Positions 16,268 to 25,917 are shown, counted from the first letter of the stretch. The stretch: 64,000 nucleotides of DNA from CAVVGB01 sp963747715 (GCA_963747715.1 CAVVGB010000009.1:1-64000); one strand, 5' to 3'. Notes: generated from the sequence alone by a model not told the origin. Translations and numbers: made by a program.

Positions 16268-19200
16268 ATGGGCCTCCGCGTGCCCGAAGCCCCGTTCGTT
16301 CACCTCCACGTCCACTCCGAATACTCGATCCTCGACGGAGCGTGCCGGATCCCAGAGCTCGCCGCCAGGACGGCCGAGCTCGAGATGCCTGCCGTTGCGC
16401 TCACCGACCACGGCTCGCTGGCCGGAGCCGTCGAGCTCTACCGAGAGGCCGGAAAGCACGGAGTCAAGCCGATTCTCGGCTGTGAGGTGTACGTGTGCGA
16501 CGACCGTCGCCTCCAGGAGAAGGGCTACCACCACCTGACTCTCCTCGCCGAGGAGAACGACGGCTACGCCAACCTCATCAAGCTCGCCTCGGCCGCCTAC
16601 CTCGAGGGCTACTACTACAAGCCGCGCGTCGACTGGGAGCTGCTCGCGGAGCGCTCCAAGGGCCTCATCGCCCTGTCCGGCTGCCTCTCCGGCCGCGTCT
16701 GCAAGGCGCTCGAGAACGGCAACCGCAAGGAAGCCGAAGTCAGAGCTTGCACGCCTGCGCGACATCTTCGGCGCGGAGCAAACCTTCATCGAGATCCAGG
16801 ACGCCGGCCTCGAGATCCAGAAGGGCATGAACAAGACGCTCGCCGAGCTCTCAGCCGCTACCAACCTCCAGCTCGTCGCAACCGGAGACGTCCACTACCT
16901 GAGACACGAAGACGCGCAGTCCCACGAGGCGCTGCTCTGCATCCAGTCCGGCGACTCGCTCGCCAACCCGAGCCACTGGAAGTTCGACACCGACCAGTTC
17001 TATTTGAAGTCGCCCGCCGAGATGGCGCAGGACTTCGCCGACTATCCGGAGGCCGTTCGCAACACGCTCGTGATCGCCGAGCGCTGCAACGTGTCGATGG
17101 AGCTCGGCCGCATCCTCCTTCCGACCTACCCGACGCCGAACGACCGCGACGCCTTCGACTACCTCGTCGAGCTCTGCGAAAAAGGCCTGCAAAAGCGGTA
17201 CGAACGCAGCACGCCCGAGCTCCAGGAGCGCCTCAAGTTCGAGCTGAAGACGATCAAGGAGATGGGCTTCGCCGACTACTTCCTGATCGTCTGGGACTTC
17301 ATCCGTTTCGCCAAGACGAACGGGATCGGGGTCGGGCCCGGGCGCGGCTCCGCAGCGGGAAGCCTCGTCGCATACTGCCTCGAGATCACCGACATCGACC
17401 CGATCAAGTACGAGCTCCTCTTCGAGCGCTTCCTCAACCCGGGCCGCAAGACGATGCCGGACATCGACATCGACTTCTCCGTGCACGGGCGCGATCGCGT
17501 CATCAACTACGTCGCCGAGAAGTACGGGCGCGACCGCGTCGCGCAGATCATCACCTTCGGGACGATGATGGCGCGCGCCGCCGTCCGCGACGCCGGGCGC
17601 GTGCTCGAGGTCCCGTACGGGACGGTCGACAAGATCGCCAAGCTCATCCCGGAGGGGCCGAAGGTCTACCTCGACGACTGCCTGAAGCCGAACGGCGAGC
17701 TCAAGAAGGCCTACGACGCCGACGAGATCGTGCGCAAGATCGTCGACCTCGCCAAGCCGCTCGAAGGCCTCGTGCGCCAGGACTCGATCCACGCGGCGGG
17801 CGTCGTGATCGGCGACCGGCCGCTGACCGACTACGTGCCGCTCCAGCAGAAGGGCGCCGACCAGGAAGTCGTCACGCAGTTCCCGATGGGCGACGTCGAG
17901 TCGCTCGGGCTCCTCAAGATGGACTTCCTCGGCCTTCGCAACCTCGACGTGATCGAGAAGGCGGAGGACCTCACCGGGGTCGACATCGCCAAGATCCCGC
18001 TCGACGACAAGAAGACGTACGCGATGCTCGCGCGCGGCGAGTCGATCGGCGTCTTCCAGTTCGAGGGCTCGGGCATGCGCGAGGCGCTCCGCCAGGTGAA
18101 GCCGACCGAGTTCGAGGACCTGATCGCGCTTGTCGCGCTCTACCGGCCGGGCCCGATGGGCTACATCCCCGTGTACGGGCGCCGCAAGGCGGGCGGCGAG
18201 CAGGTGCAGTACCTCGACCCCCGGTTGGAACCGATCACCGGCCCGACGTACGGCATCTGCATCTACCAGGAGCAGTACATGGAGATCGCCAAGCAGCTCG
18301 CCGGCTTCTCACCGGCCGAGGCCGACGATCTGCGCAAGGCGATCGGCAAGAAGATCCACTCGCTGATGGCGTCCTTGAAGGACAAGTTCCTCGAGGGCTG
18401 CGCCAAGAACAACGTCACGCCGGCGGTCGCCAACCAGCTCTGGAAGGACATGGAGCAGGCGCAGGACTACTCCTTCAACAAGTCGCACGCCGCGTGCTAC
18501 GCGATGATCGCCTACCGCACGGCGTACCTGCGCGCCAACTGGCCGGCCGAGTACATGGCCGCGCTCATCTCTTCGGTCATGAACACGAAGGACAAGGTGC
18601 CGTTCTACGTGTCCGCCTGCGACGAGATGGGGATCGAGGTGCTGCCGCCCGACGTGAACGTCTCCGCCGAGGACTTCCGCGTCGTCGAGGGGAAGATCCG
18701 CTTCGGCCTGAACGCCGTAAAGAACGTGGGCGAGACCGCCGTCCGCGCGATTCAAGCGGCCCGCGAGGACGGCGGTCCGTTCCCTTCCATCTGGGATTTC
18801 TGCGAGCGGGTCGACCCGCAGGTCGTCAACAAGCGCGCTTTGGAAAGTCTGGTCAAGTCGGGCGCGTTCGACTCGACCGGTTCGCCCCGTAAGGGCATGT
18901 TCGACGCGCTCGAGATCGCTCTCGGTCACGGGACGCGCACGCACGACGACCGACTCTCGGGCCAGAGCTCGTTCTTCGACGACGTCTCGACGGAATGGCG
19001 CCCGCCGGCAATCTCCGGCGAGGAGTGGGAGAAGGGCGAGCGGCTTGGGTTCGAGAAGGAGTCGCTAGGTCTTTACGTCTCGGAGCATCCACTCGACGGG
19101 ATCAAGGACGCGCTGCGGCGGAAGACCGACTGCGCCGTCGTCGAGCTCGAGCGCAGGCGCGACGGGGACATCGTCACGATCGGCGGCATCGTCGGCACGA

Positions 19201-19649
19201 TCCGACAGACGACGACGAAGAAGGGCGACCCGATGGTCTTCCTCCGGCTCGACGACGTCACGGGCTCCGTCGAGGCGATCGTCTTCAACTCGGTCTACGC
19301 AGCCGCGCGCGAGCTGCTCGAGGCGGATCGCATCCTCGTCGTCAAGGGACGCGTCGACCACAAGGAGGGGGAGACGAAGCTGATCGCGCTCGAGGTGGCG
19401 CCGTTCGAGGCAACGCCGGAGCGCAAGGAAGTCTTCCTGCGGCTCGACGCGCGCAAGGCGCCGGCCGGCACGATCCGCGAGCTCGCTGAGCTCTTGAAGC
19501 ACTTCCCGGGTGAGGCGCCGGTGACGGCGACGGTCGAGACGTCGTCGGGGCCGCTCCGGCTCGAGTTCGGGCCCGACTACCGCGTGCGGCCCGAGCCCGA
19601 TCTGTTCGCCGAGGTCAAGACGCTGCTCGGCGAAGCCGCGATCACGTAG
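16268..19649 (+). CDS. dnaE: DNA polymerase III alpha subunit (frameshift)
   Basis: About 1126 residues once joined. The PHP domain opens FVHLHVHSEYSILDG, the polymerase core has GPGRGSAAGSLVAYCLEITD and the catalytic aspartates in MPDIDIDFS, followed by the beta-binding/HhH region and a C-terminal OB fold (IVTIGGIVGTIRQTTTKKGD). It is the replicative polymerase. The frame changes by one base at about 16743: removing an A from GTCAGAGCTT restores EVELARLRDIFGAEQTF. As the gene should be essential and all motifs are intact, this is very likely a sequence error. The start is an ATG 1 nt after the previous stop. Confidence 0.93.
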
Positions 19650-19655
19650 TAAAGA

Positions 19656-19679
19656 GGCGGCCGCCCGGAGGCAGCCGCC
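19656..19679 (+). terminator. weak terminator-like hairpin between convergent genes
   Basis: GGCGGC at 19656-19661 pairs with GCCGCC at 19674-19679 and is followed by CCCTTC. It lies between the end of dnaE and the end of the leftward PRC-barrel gene, where a shared terminator is expected. No U-tract. Confidence 0.4.
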
Positions 19680-19696
19680 CCTTCAAGGACCGCTGG

Positions 19697-20074
19697 TTAG
19701 CGGCTCTGGCCGTAGTAGTGGCTACCAACCCGGGTGCGATACGCCTCGTCCCCGTAGTTGTCCTCGTCGAACTCGGGTGCGCTCTTGATCTCGTCCTTGG
19801 AGCGGTTGACGTAAAGCGTCTCCGAGTCCGGATCGACCCGATCGATGACGCCGGCCGGCAGCAGGACCTTCTTGCCGAAGATCCAAGGGCCGGTATCGAC
19901 GACGAGGTAGCTCCGCGAAGCTTCATACGTGGCTTCGTCGACCTTGCCGATGCCGCCGTCGATGGCCTCGACGCTATAGCCGGTCAGATCGACGTTCTGA
20001 GTCGTATCGACGCCGATCGTGCCGGCATCGCCGTAGGTCCATGGGTCCATCGTTGTCCGGTTCGTGCTTTCCAT
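19697..20074 (-). CDS. PRC-barrel domain protein
   Basis: 125 residues with a PRC-barrel-like core: LTGYSVEAIDGGIGKVDEAT, then RSYLVVDTGPWIFGKKVLLP and a C-terminal RVDPDSETLYVNRSKDEIK. PRC-barrel proteins occur in RNA processing and photosynthetic reaction-centre proteins and as small stress-related proteins; this stand-alone version has no known target. AAGGGGG upstream of the ATG is a clear ribosome site. Confidence 0.75.
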   Translation of the reverse strand: MESTNRTTMDPWTYGDAGTIGVDTTQNVDLTGYSVEAIDGGIGKVDEATYEASRSYLVVDTGPWIFGKKVLLPAGVIDRVDPDSETLYVNRSKDEIKSAPEFDEDNYGDEAYRTRVGSHYYGQSR

Positions 20075-20223
20075 CTGCTGATTCCCCCTTCATGGCCCGT
20101 GTTTCGTGGAAGGGCAAACGGGCCTCATATTCGTCTACCCGTTCTGAGAGGCGCAAAACGCGCGATTTACCGCATGGATACCAGCGGTTTCGAGCCGTCC
20201 ACTACCGGCCTTGGCGACCGGGC

Positions 20224-20648
20224 TTAGCTCAGCCGGCGCAACCGATGACCGTCGTCGGAGATCGTCCAGTTCGGGTTGTGGGCGACCTCCCAGGGGTGCC
20301 CTTCGGGATCCACGAACACGCCTGAGTAGCCGCCCCAAAACGTCTCCGCGCCGTGGCGTGGGATGTGCGCGCCCGCCCGCTCGGCCTCGGCAAGCACCGC
20401 ATCGACTTCTTCAGGCGACCGCGCGTTGTACGCGAGCGTGACGCCGCCCCAGCCGCCCGAGTCCTCGACGGCCGTGTCCTCCTCGAGCTGATCGCGGCCC
20501 CAGAGGGCCACGATCATGCAGCCCGCCTGGAAGAAGACGACGTCGTCGGCCGGCGCTGCGCCGCTCTTCCAGCCGAGCGCCTCGTAGAACTCCCTCGCGC
20601 GCGCGAGGTCCCTTACTCCGAGCGTGACAGGCTGAGGCGCTGTTCCAC
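20224..20648 (-). CDS. VOC/glyoxalase superfamily protein (frameshift near start)
   Basis: One ~135-residue VOC unit: VTLGVRDLARAREFYEALGW, then FFQAGCMIVALWGRD and, at the end, GGYSGVFVDPEGHPWEVAHN with the typical metal-site Glu. VOC proteins bind a divalent metal and act as lyases, dioxygenases or resistance proteins; the substrate is unknown. A GTG at 20648 gives VEQRLSL in one frame, and the body follows in another; one missing base near 20633 would join them as MEQRLSLVTLGVRD. Confidence 0.7.
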
Positions 20649-20691
20649 GGTGCGAGCCTAACGCCGGGGAACCCTGGCCGCCCCCCAGGTG

Positions 20692-20697
20692 TATAAG
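20692..20697 (+). promoter_or_regulatory. candidate -10 box for the ECF sigma gene at 20705
   Basis: TATAAG ends 7 nt before the GTG start, consistent with a leaderless transcript. Confidence 0.4.
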
Positions 20698-20704
20698 CGA
20701 ACGA

Positions 20705-21268
20705 GTGGAGGGCCGTCCACCCGAAGAGTCGGATCTCGTCGAGCGCGCCAAGCGCGGTGACGAGGCTGCCTACGGAGAGATCGTGCGCACATACCAGGGC
20801 ATCGCATTTCGAACCGCCTACCTGATCACGCGCGACGCGTCCGATGCCGAGGATGCGGCGCAGGACGCGTTCGTGAAGGCGTTCTATGCGCTCAAGCGCT
20901 TCCGGACGGGAGCGCCTCTGCGGCCATGGCTGCTCCAGATCGTCGCCAACGAGGCGCGCAATCGCCGGCGCTCCGCAGGCCGGCGGGCCGGGCTCGCGCT
21001 TCGCGCGGCCGGCGACGTTCCCTCGGGGGAGGCGGCCCCCTCCCCCGAAGGAGCGCTTCTCGGAGCGGAGCAGCGCGAGCAGCTCCTGGCCGCGCTCGAG
21101 GACATGCGCGAGGAGGACAGGCTCGTGATCGCGTGCCGTTACTTCCTCGACCTCTCCGAGGAGGAAACGGCGACCACTCTCGGCTGGCGCCGCGGCACGG
21201 TCAAGTCCCGGCTCTCGCGTGCGCTCGAGCGCCTGCGCGCGCGCATCGAGGAGGGAGCGTATGCCTGA
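20705..21268 (+). CDS. ECF RNA polymerase sigma factor (RpoE type)
   Basis: 187 residues. Region 2: YGEIVRTYQGIAFRTAYLIT and DAEDAAQDAFVKAFYALKRF, with RPWLLQIVANEARNRRR. Region 4: EDRLVIACRYFLDLSEEETA, TLGWRRGTVKSRLSRALERL. It overlaps the following gene by 8 bp, so the two are translationally coupled, the usual layout for an ECF sigma factor and its anti-sigma factor. Confidence 0.88.
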   Translation: MEGRPPEESDLVERAKRGDEAAYGEIVRTYQGIAFRTAYLITRDASDAEDAAQDAFVKAFYALKRFRTGAPLRPWLLQIVANEARNRRRSAGRRAGLALRAAGDVPSGEAAPSPEGALLGAEQREQLLAALEDMREEDRLVIACRYFLDLSEEETATTLGWRRGTVKSRLSRALERLRARIEEGAYA

Positions 21269-21996
21269 GCTCGAGCTGGCACTCGTCGAGCTGGGGCGGA
21301 GCATCGAGTTCCCGCCGACGCCGGACATCACCTCGCGCGTGCGCGAGCGGATCGCGGCGGAGCGGCCGTCGTCGCAGCTTCCTGCCGGCGCGCCGCACGC
21401 TCGTGATCGCGCTCGCCGTGGCTGCCGTCGCGATCGGCGCCCTCATGGCGGTGCCGGGAACGAGAGGCGCCATCCTCGAGTTCTTCGGCGTGCGCGGCGT
21501 CGCGATCGAACGCGTCGAGACGCTGCCGACCGTCCCGAAGACGTGGACCTCAGCCTCGGACGGCCTGTCACCCTCGAGCAGGCCCGCGAGCTGGCCGCCT
21601 TCGACGTCCTTCTTCCCGAGACGCTCGGCGAGCCCGACGAGGTCTGGTTCTCCGACTCGCCGCCGGGCGGCATGGTCTCGTTCGTCTACGGCTCGAGCGA
21701 GGAGCCGCGCGCGCTCTTGACGCAGTTCAAGGCGACCGTTCGAGGACACGTTCCTGAAGAAGGTCGAGGCGGACACCAACGTCGAGCGTGTCGACGTGGA
21801 CGGGCGAGCCCGGGCGCTCTACCTCTCCGGCGCGCCGCACGTCTTCGGCTACGTCGACGCCGACGGGCAGTACCGGGAGGAGACGATGCGCCTCGTCGGC
21901 AACGTCCTCCTCTGGGAGCGAGCGTCCGCTGACGCTCCGGCTCGAGGCCGACCTCCCTCTGACGAGGCGCTCGAGATCGCCCGCTCGACCCGCTGA
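21261..21996 (+). CDS. putative anti-sigma/DUF4367-like membrane protein, several frame breaks
   Basis: The pieces read in order but in different frames: MPELELALVELGRSIEFPP (cytoplasmic), RRTLVIALAVAAVAIGALMA (one membrane helix), EFFGVRGVAIERVETLP, then PVTLEQARELAAFDVLLPE, EVWFSDSPPGG, VDGRARALYLSGAPHVFGYV and DEALEIARSTR. Position after an ECF sigma gene, a short N-terminus and a single membrane helix indicate an anti-sigma factor with an extracellular DUF4367-like sensor domain. About five one-base shifts within 735 bp are far more than in neighbours: either poor local sequence or a decaying gene. Confidence 0.5.
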
Positions 21997-22070
21997 CCCA
22001 TACCCCATTCAGACCTCATATCCCTCCGCGGGGGGACATCCGGCTTTGCCCGGAGTACGAAGGTAGGAGT

Positions 22071-22295
22071 GTGAGAAAGGTCAACGACAATCCTGCGGCG
22101 GAACTCGAGTTCGACGTTCGGGAGGAAGAGGCCGAGCGCGTGCGGGCCTGGCGTCTGGAAGAGCTTCAGCGCGCCGGGTACGAGCGCATGATGGCGCGCA
22201 CCCTCGCCGAGCGTGCGGACGTCGACCTTCACCTCGCAACCGCTCTCCTGCGGCGCGGTTGCCCTGTCGATACAGCCCTCCGCATCTTGATCTAG
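22071..22295 (+). CDS. small charged protein, unknown function
   Basis: 74 residues from a GTG preceded by AGGTAGGAGT, a good ribosome site. It is rich in Glu and Arg and helical (EEEAERVRAWRLEELQRAGY), ending RRGCPVDTALRILI. No domain is recognised. It sits 29 bp before lgt on the same strand. Confidence 0.6.
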   Translation: MRKVNDNPAAELEFDVREEEAERVRAWRLEELQRAGYERMMARTLAERADVDLHLATALLRRGCPVDTALRILI

Positions 22296-22312
22296 TCGCG
22301 GGTCCGCGCCCC

Positions 22313-22318
22313 TAGACT
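22313..22318 (+). promoter_or_regulatory. candidate -10 box for lgt
   Basis: TAGACT ends 6 nt before the GTG at 22325. Confidence 0.35.
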
Positions 22319-22324
22319 GGGGCC

Positions 22325-23197
22325 GTGCTCGCGTCGATCCCCAGTCCGTCGAGCGGTGACATCACCGTTGGCCCGCTCGAGCTGCACGCCTACGGGCTCA
22401 TGCTGCTCCTCGGCATCGTCGGCGCCACGGTGCTCACGGGGATCCGCTGGACACGACGTGGCGGCGACTGGGATCTCGTGCTGCGCGTGGCCATGTGGGG
22501 CGTGGCCGGCGGCATCATCGGCGCCCGCGCGTACCACGTGATCACGAGCTGGAGCGAGGTGCCGGACGAGTGGTGGGGCCCGTTCGCCGTCTGGCGCGGC
22601 GGTCTCGGGGTGTGGGGCGGGATCGCCGGCGGCGTCCTCGCCGGTGCGATCGTCGTCAGGCGCTCGGGCAACAGCGTCTTCGAGTTCATGAACGCGGTCG
22701 CGCCGGGGTTGCTGCTCGCGCAGGCGATCGGCCGCTGGGGCAACTACTTCAACCAGGAGCTCTACGGCGAGCCGACCGACCTGCCGTGGGGGCTCGAGAT
22801 CGATCCCGCGCGCAGGCCCGCCGAGTTCGCCGACGCGGCGACGTTCCACCCGACGTTCCTCTACGAGTTCGGCTGGAACATCCTCGGCGTCGTCGTCCTG
22901 CTCCTGGTCGACCGCTGGTTCCGGATCAAGCCGCCCGGCCTCTTCGCCCTCTACGTCGCCTGGTACACCTTCGGCCGCACCTTCGAGGAGCTCATCCGCA
23001 TCGATCCGTCGCACGAGTACCTCGGCTTCCGGCTCAACTTCTACGTCTCGGCGACGCTGTTCGTCCTCGCGGTCATCTGGTTCATTTGGGCGCAGCGCCG
23101 GCCGGTCGGCGACGAGCCCCCGAAGGCCCGGCCACGGCCCGTTCCGGAGGGGCCGAAGATGGCCCTGCCGAAGAAACGCATCCGCCCAGGCCGCTAG
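22325..23197 (+). CDS. lgt: prolipoprotein diacylglyceryl transferase
   Basis: 290-residue multi-pass membrane enzyme that moves a diacylglyceryl group from phosphatidylglycerol to the lipobox cysteine of prolipoproteins. The Lgt signature GRWGNYFNQELYGEPTDLPW is present, along with HAYGLMLLLGI near the N-terminus and a conserved YTFGRTFEELIRIDP. Seven hydrophobic segments can be counted. A likely client is the lipoprotein encoded at 35445. The gene is followed after 11 bp by scpA. Confidence 0.92.
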   Translation: MLASIPSPSSGDITVGPLELHAYGLMLLLGIVGATVLTGIRWTRRGGDWDLVLRVAMWGVAGGIIGARAYHVITSWSEVPDEWWGPFAVWRGGLGVWGGIAGGVLAGAIVVRRSGNSVFEFMNAVAPGLLLAQAIGRWGNYFNQELYGEPTDLPWGLEIDPARRPAEFADAATFHPTFLYEFGWNILGVVVLLLVDRWFRIKPPGLFALYVAWYTFGRTFEELIRIDPSHEYLGFRLNFYVSATLFVLAVIWFIWAQRRPVGDEPPKARPRPVPEGPKMALPKKRIRPGR

Positions 23198-23200
23198 CAT
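23195..23200 (+). promoter_or_regulatory. candidate -10 box for scpA
   Basis: TAGCAT ends 8 nt before the ATG at 23209; it overlaps the lgt stop codon. Confidence 0.3.
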
Positions 23201-23208
23201 CGGGGCCG

Positions 23209-23932
23209 ATGAGCGCCGTCTCGGTTCGTGACCTCGACCTGGACCTGGACGCCTTCGAGGGGCCCTTCGACCTCCTCCTCACGCTCGTCCTCAAAGAGGA
23301 GCTCGAGCTCGGCGACGTGCAGGTGGCGGACGTCGTCCTCGCCTTCGTCGAGCAGCTCGCCGAGCGCTCGCGCGTCGATCTCGACGCGTGCGGAGAGTTC
23401 CTGGTGCTCGTGGCCGCGCTGCTCGAGCTGAAGGCGCGCGGGCTCTTCCCGGACGAGGAGGGCCTCGACGAGCTCGCTCCGGAGGAGGCCGCCGAGGAGC
23501 TGGCCGAGCGGCTCGCGCTCTACCGCCGCTTCAAGGCCGCGGCGCAGTGGCTGGACGAGCGGCTCGACGCGAACGCCGACCGCTACTTCCGGTTGGGGCC
23601 GGCGCCGCTCGCGCCGGTGCCGAAGCGGCCGCTCGCGGCTCAGGATCCCGGGCGAGCTGCTCGCGGTTCTGCGCGCGCTCGCCGTCGAGCCGCCCGAGCC
23701 GTCGCTCCAGCACTTGAAGCTGACGTTCCCCCCGATCACCATCTTTCTGGAACGCTTCCGCTCGGTGCTTCGCCGCCGCCGTCGTTTCGTCTTCGACCAC
23801 GAGGTGCGCGAGATGTCGCGCATCGAGCAGGCCGTCGCGTTCCTCGCCCTCCTGGAGTTGCGAAAGGGCGGCGAGGTCGCGCTCGGCCAGACCGCACCCT
23901 TCGAGCCGATCGCGGTATGGAGCACGACGTAA
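23209..23932 (+). CDS. scpA: segregation and condensation protein ScpA (frameshift)
   Basis: Kleisin subunit of the SMC-ScpAB condensin. N-terminal FEGPFDLLLTLVLKEELEL binds the SMC neck; the C-terminal winged helix is EMSRIEQAVAFLALLELRKG. The frame changes by one base near 23641, after RPLAA; skipping one C restores RIPGELLAVLRALAVEPPEP. The protein is about 240 residues, normal for ScpA. Its 3' end overlaps scpB. The SMC partner at 61258 is unusually short, so this kleisin must close a much smaller ring. Confidence 0.88.
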
Positions 23933-24519
23933 ACCGCCTTCGCGTGATCGACAACCCGGTCGATCGCCTCGCCCGGGTGCTCGAGGCACTGCTCGTCATC
24001 GCGCCGCGGGCGTTGTCGATCGCCGAACTGGCGGAGGCTGCGGAGGACGAGCCGGAGCGGGTCGAGACGGCTTTGGCACTGTTGGCGAGCCGGTATCGCG
24101 AAGGCCGCAGCGGAATCGTGATCGAGCAGGTCGCGGGCGGTTACGCGTTTCGCGCCGCGCGCGAAGCGGCCGAGGCGTGCGCACGGTTGGTCGAGCGGCC
24201 GGCGCAGCGCGGCTTGTCGCAGGCCGCCTTGGAGACGCTCGCGATCGTCGCGTACCTCGGGCCCGTGTCGCGTCCGGAGATCGCGCGCATCCGCGGCGTC
24301 GCGGCCGACTCGGCGGTGGCCGGTCTCGTCGACCGCGGCCTGATCGCCGAGGCGGGTCGCGAGCATGGTGGCGCGATCCGCTACGCGACGACGCCGCTCT
24401 TCGAGCGCGTGTTCGGTCTGCAGGGTCTCAGCGAATTGCCGCGCCTCGACGACCTGGCGGGCGACGCGGACGAGCTGCGCGCGCGGCTTGAAGAAGTCGC
24501 CGGCCGCCGCGGCGCTTAG
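23917..24519 (+). CDS. scpB: segregation and condensation protein ScpB
   Basis: 200 residues with two winged-helix domains, including LVIAPRALSIAELAEAAEDE and the conserved SQAALETLAIVAYLGPVSRP followed by EIARIRGVAADSAVAGLVDR. ScpB dimers bind the ScpA linker in the condensin complex. The ATG at 23917 overlaps scpA by 16 bp. Confidence 0.92.
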   Translation: MEHDVNRLRVIDNPVDRLARVLEALLVIAPRALSIAELAEAAEDEPERVETALALLASRYREGRSGIVIEQVAGGYAFRAAREAAEACARLVERPAQRGLSQAALETLAIVAYLGPVSRPEIARIRGVAADSAVAGLVDRGLIAEAGREHGGAIRYATTPLFERVFGLQGLSELPRLDDLAGDADELRARLEEVAGRRGA

Positions 24520-24520
24520 C

Positions 24521-24745
24521 TCAGATCGAGTCTCGGAGCGCGTTGGCGGCAGCTTGCAGACGTTCGCTGACGTCGCCTAGTTCGCGCGCTGCGAGGTCGA
24601 TCCGCTCTTGCTGGACGTCCGATCGCTCCCGCTCGATGTCAGCACGGTCGCGAACCTCCTTGAGCTGGCTCGACATCTCCTCGACCGTGTGGGTGAGGGC
24701 GGCTAGCTGGCTGGCGACGGACGCGATGTCCTCTCGAGCTGTCAT
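24521..24745 (-). CDS. small coiled-coil protein, unknown function
   Basis: 74 residues, almost entirely heptad-like helix (ASQLAALTHTVEEMSSQLKE and RERSDVQQERIDLAARELGD). No membrane segment. It is convergent with scpB (one base between stops). The pattern fits a soluble coiled-coil adaptor; nothing more can be said. Confidence 0.6.
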   Translation of the reverse strand: MTAREDIASVASQLAALTHTVEEMSSQLKEVRDRADIERERSDVQQERIDLAARELGDVSERLQAAANALRDSI

Positions 24746-24796
24746 GCGTGACCGACTCGGATTTTACCCCGGGAGCCTGCTTTCGAACAGCAGGGC

Positions 24797-25396
24797 CTAG
24801 CGCTGGGACGTCGCCAGTCGTAGACCCAACGCGACCAACACCGCGCCCGTCACACCCTCGATCCACCGTCTGACCCTGGCACGCCGGAACAGGTCGCCGG
24901 CCTTGGCGACCGCGAATGCGTAGCCGGTCAGCCAGACGAGCGTCAGGGCGCAGAAGAGCAGCCCGAGCGCGAGCAGGCCCCAGAAGGACGCTTCGCCGCC
25001 CGGCGCGAACTGGGGCAGGAGGCTCGGGAAGAACGCGGCCATCTTCGGATTGCCGAGGTTGCTGACGACGCCCTGGCGGTACGCGACGGTGGGAGCCAGT
25101 TGACCGCGCGTAACTTCGGAAGGCGCGTGCACACCGCGGTGCCGAAACGCTCCGTGCAGCGCCTGCAAGCCGAGATAGATCAGGTAGGCCGCGCCGACGA
25201 GCTTGAGTGTCATGAACGCCGGCTCCGACGCGACCAGGAGGGCCGCCACGCCCGCGCTCGTCGCGAGAGCCCAGACCGACTGCCCCGTGACGACGCCGAA
25301 CGCCGTGGCCACACCGCTCGAACGTCCACCGAGGAGCGTGTTGCGGATCGTGAGCGCCGTGTCGGGGCCGGGGGTGACGATGACGAGCGCCGCCAC
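24797..25396 (-). CDS. LysE/RhtB family amino acid exporter
   Basis: 199 residues with about six hydrophobic helices and the family signature TPGPDTALTIRNTLLGGR. A second conserved segment, VSNLGNPKMAAFFPSLLPQF, is typical of RhtB-type exporters of homoserine, threonine or related compounds. The GTG at 25396 is the first standard start, but the frame extends upstream with IGELVAFLG, which fits the family N-terminus; there the codon is ATA, overlapping the preceding gene's stop as ATAG. The true start may be there if one base is misread. Confidence 0.8.
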   Translation of the reverse strand: MAALVIVTPGPDTALTIRNTLLGGRSSGVATAFGVVTGQSVWALATSAGVAALLVASEPAFMTLKLVGAAYLIYLGLQALHGAFRHRGVHAPSEVTRGQLAPTVAYRQGVVSNLGNPKMAAFFPSLLPQFAPGGEASFWGLLALGLLFCALTLVWLTGYAFAVAKAGDLFRRARVRRWIEGVTGAVLVALGLRLATSQR

Positions 25397-25419
25397 GCCG
25401 AGAAACGCGACGAGCTCGC

Positions 25420-25710
25420 CTATGAGCTCCTCACGATCGCCTCGGCTTCTTCCCGCGTAAACGCCCGCAGCGTCTCGGTCGTCACCTGGCCGTGCTTCGC
25501 GATTTCGATCAGCACCTGGTAGGCGGTCTCGTCATTCGGCGCCTCGAAGATCTCGATCACGTCGTAACGCCCGAGCGTCACGTACGCGTCGAGGAGACGG
25601 CCGCCACGCTGCTCGATCGCACGCTCGGCTTCCTCGACCCGGTCACGCCACGCCGGGATGCCGCCCATGCCCTGCGACGTCCACTTCATCAGCGTGATGT
25701 AGACCGGCAC
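25420..25710 (-). CDS. GYD domain protein
   Basis: 96 residues of the ferredoxin-like GYD family: MPVYITLMKWTSQGMGGIPA, then DAYVTLGRYDVIEIFEAPND with the GYD-type motif as GRYD. Function unknown; some members dimerise like stress-responsive barrels. The LysE-type exporter follows directly on the same strand. Confidence 0.75.
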   Translation of the reverse strand: MPVYITLMKWTSQGMGGIPAWRDRVEEAERAIEQRGGRLLDAYVTLGRYDVIEIFEAPNDETAYQVLIEIAKHGQVTTETLRAFTREEAEAIVRSS

Positions 25711-25917
25711 GCAGGGATTGTCCCCACTCGCGCCGTTTCACGCTCCTCGTGCGAGTGATCGCCCCGAAAGCCGCTCAGGTCGATATAGCCCTCTGAGCAG
25801 GACTTTTGCCTCGACGAACAGATCCGTGCCCGGCTACGCCGCGGCCGGTAAAGCGGTCAGGAGCGGCGGGGCCGCCGGGCTCTTCGAGCCCGCCGCCGCT
25901 CCGAACCGCGACTTTTC
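25711..25917. other. gene-free stretch before the structured element
   Basis: With the element at 25918-26089 this makes a 377-bp gap. I see no gene in it. A 7-bp hairpin CGGGCTC / GAGCCCG with a TTC loop lies at about 25877-25893 and could end a transcript. Confidence 0.4.

Noticed and set aside
16700..16800. Programmed frameshift in dnaE and other genes
   Set aside because: Sites share no slippery heptamer, stop codon placement or downstream structure, and they affect unrelated genes; error is the simpler explanation.
20220..20300. tRNA-like start GGGCTTAGCTCAGCCGG
   Set aside because: Only a D-arm-like string; no anticodon arm, T-arm or acceptor pairing follows, and it lies at the end of the VOC gene.
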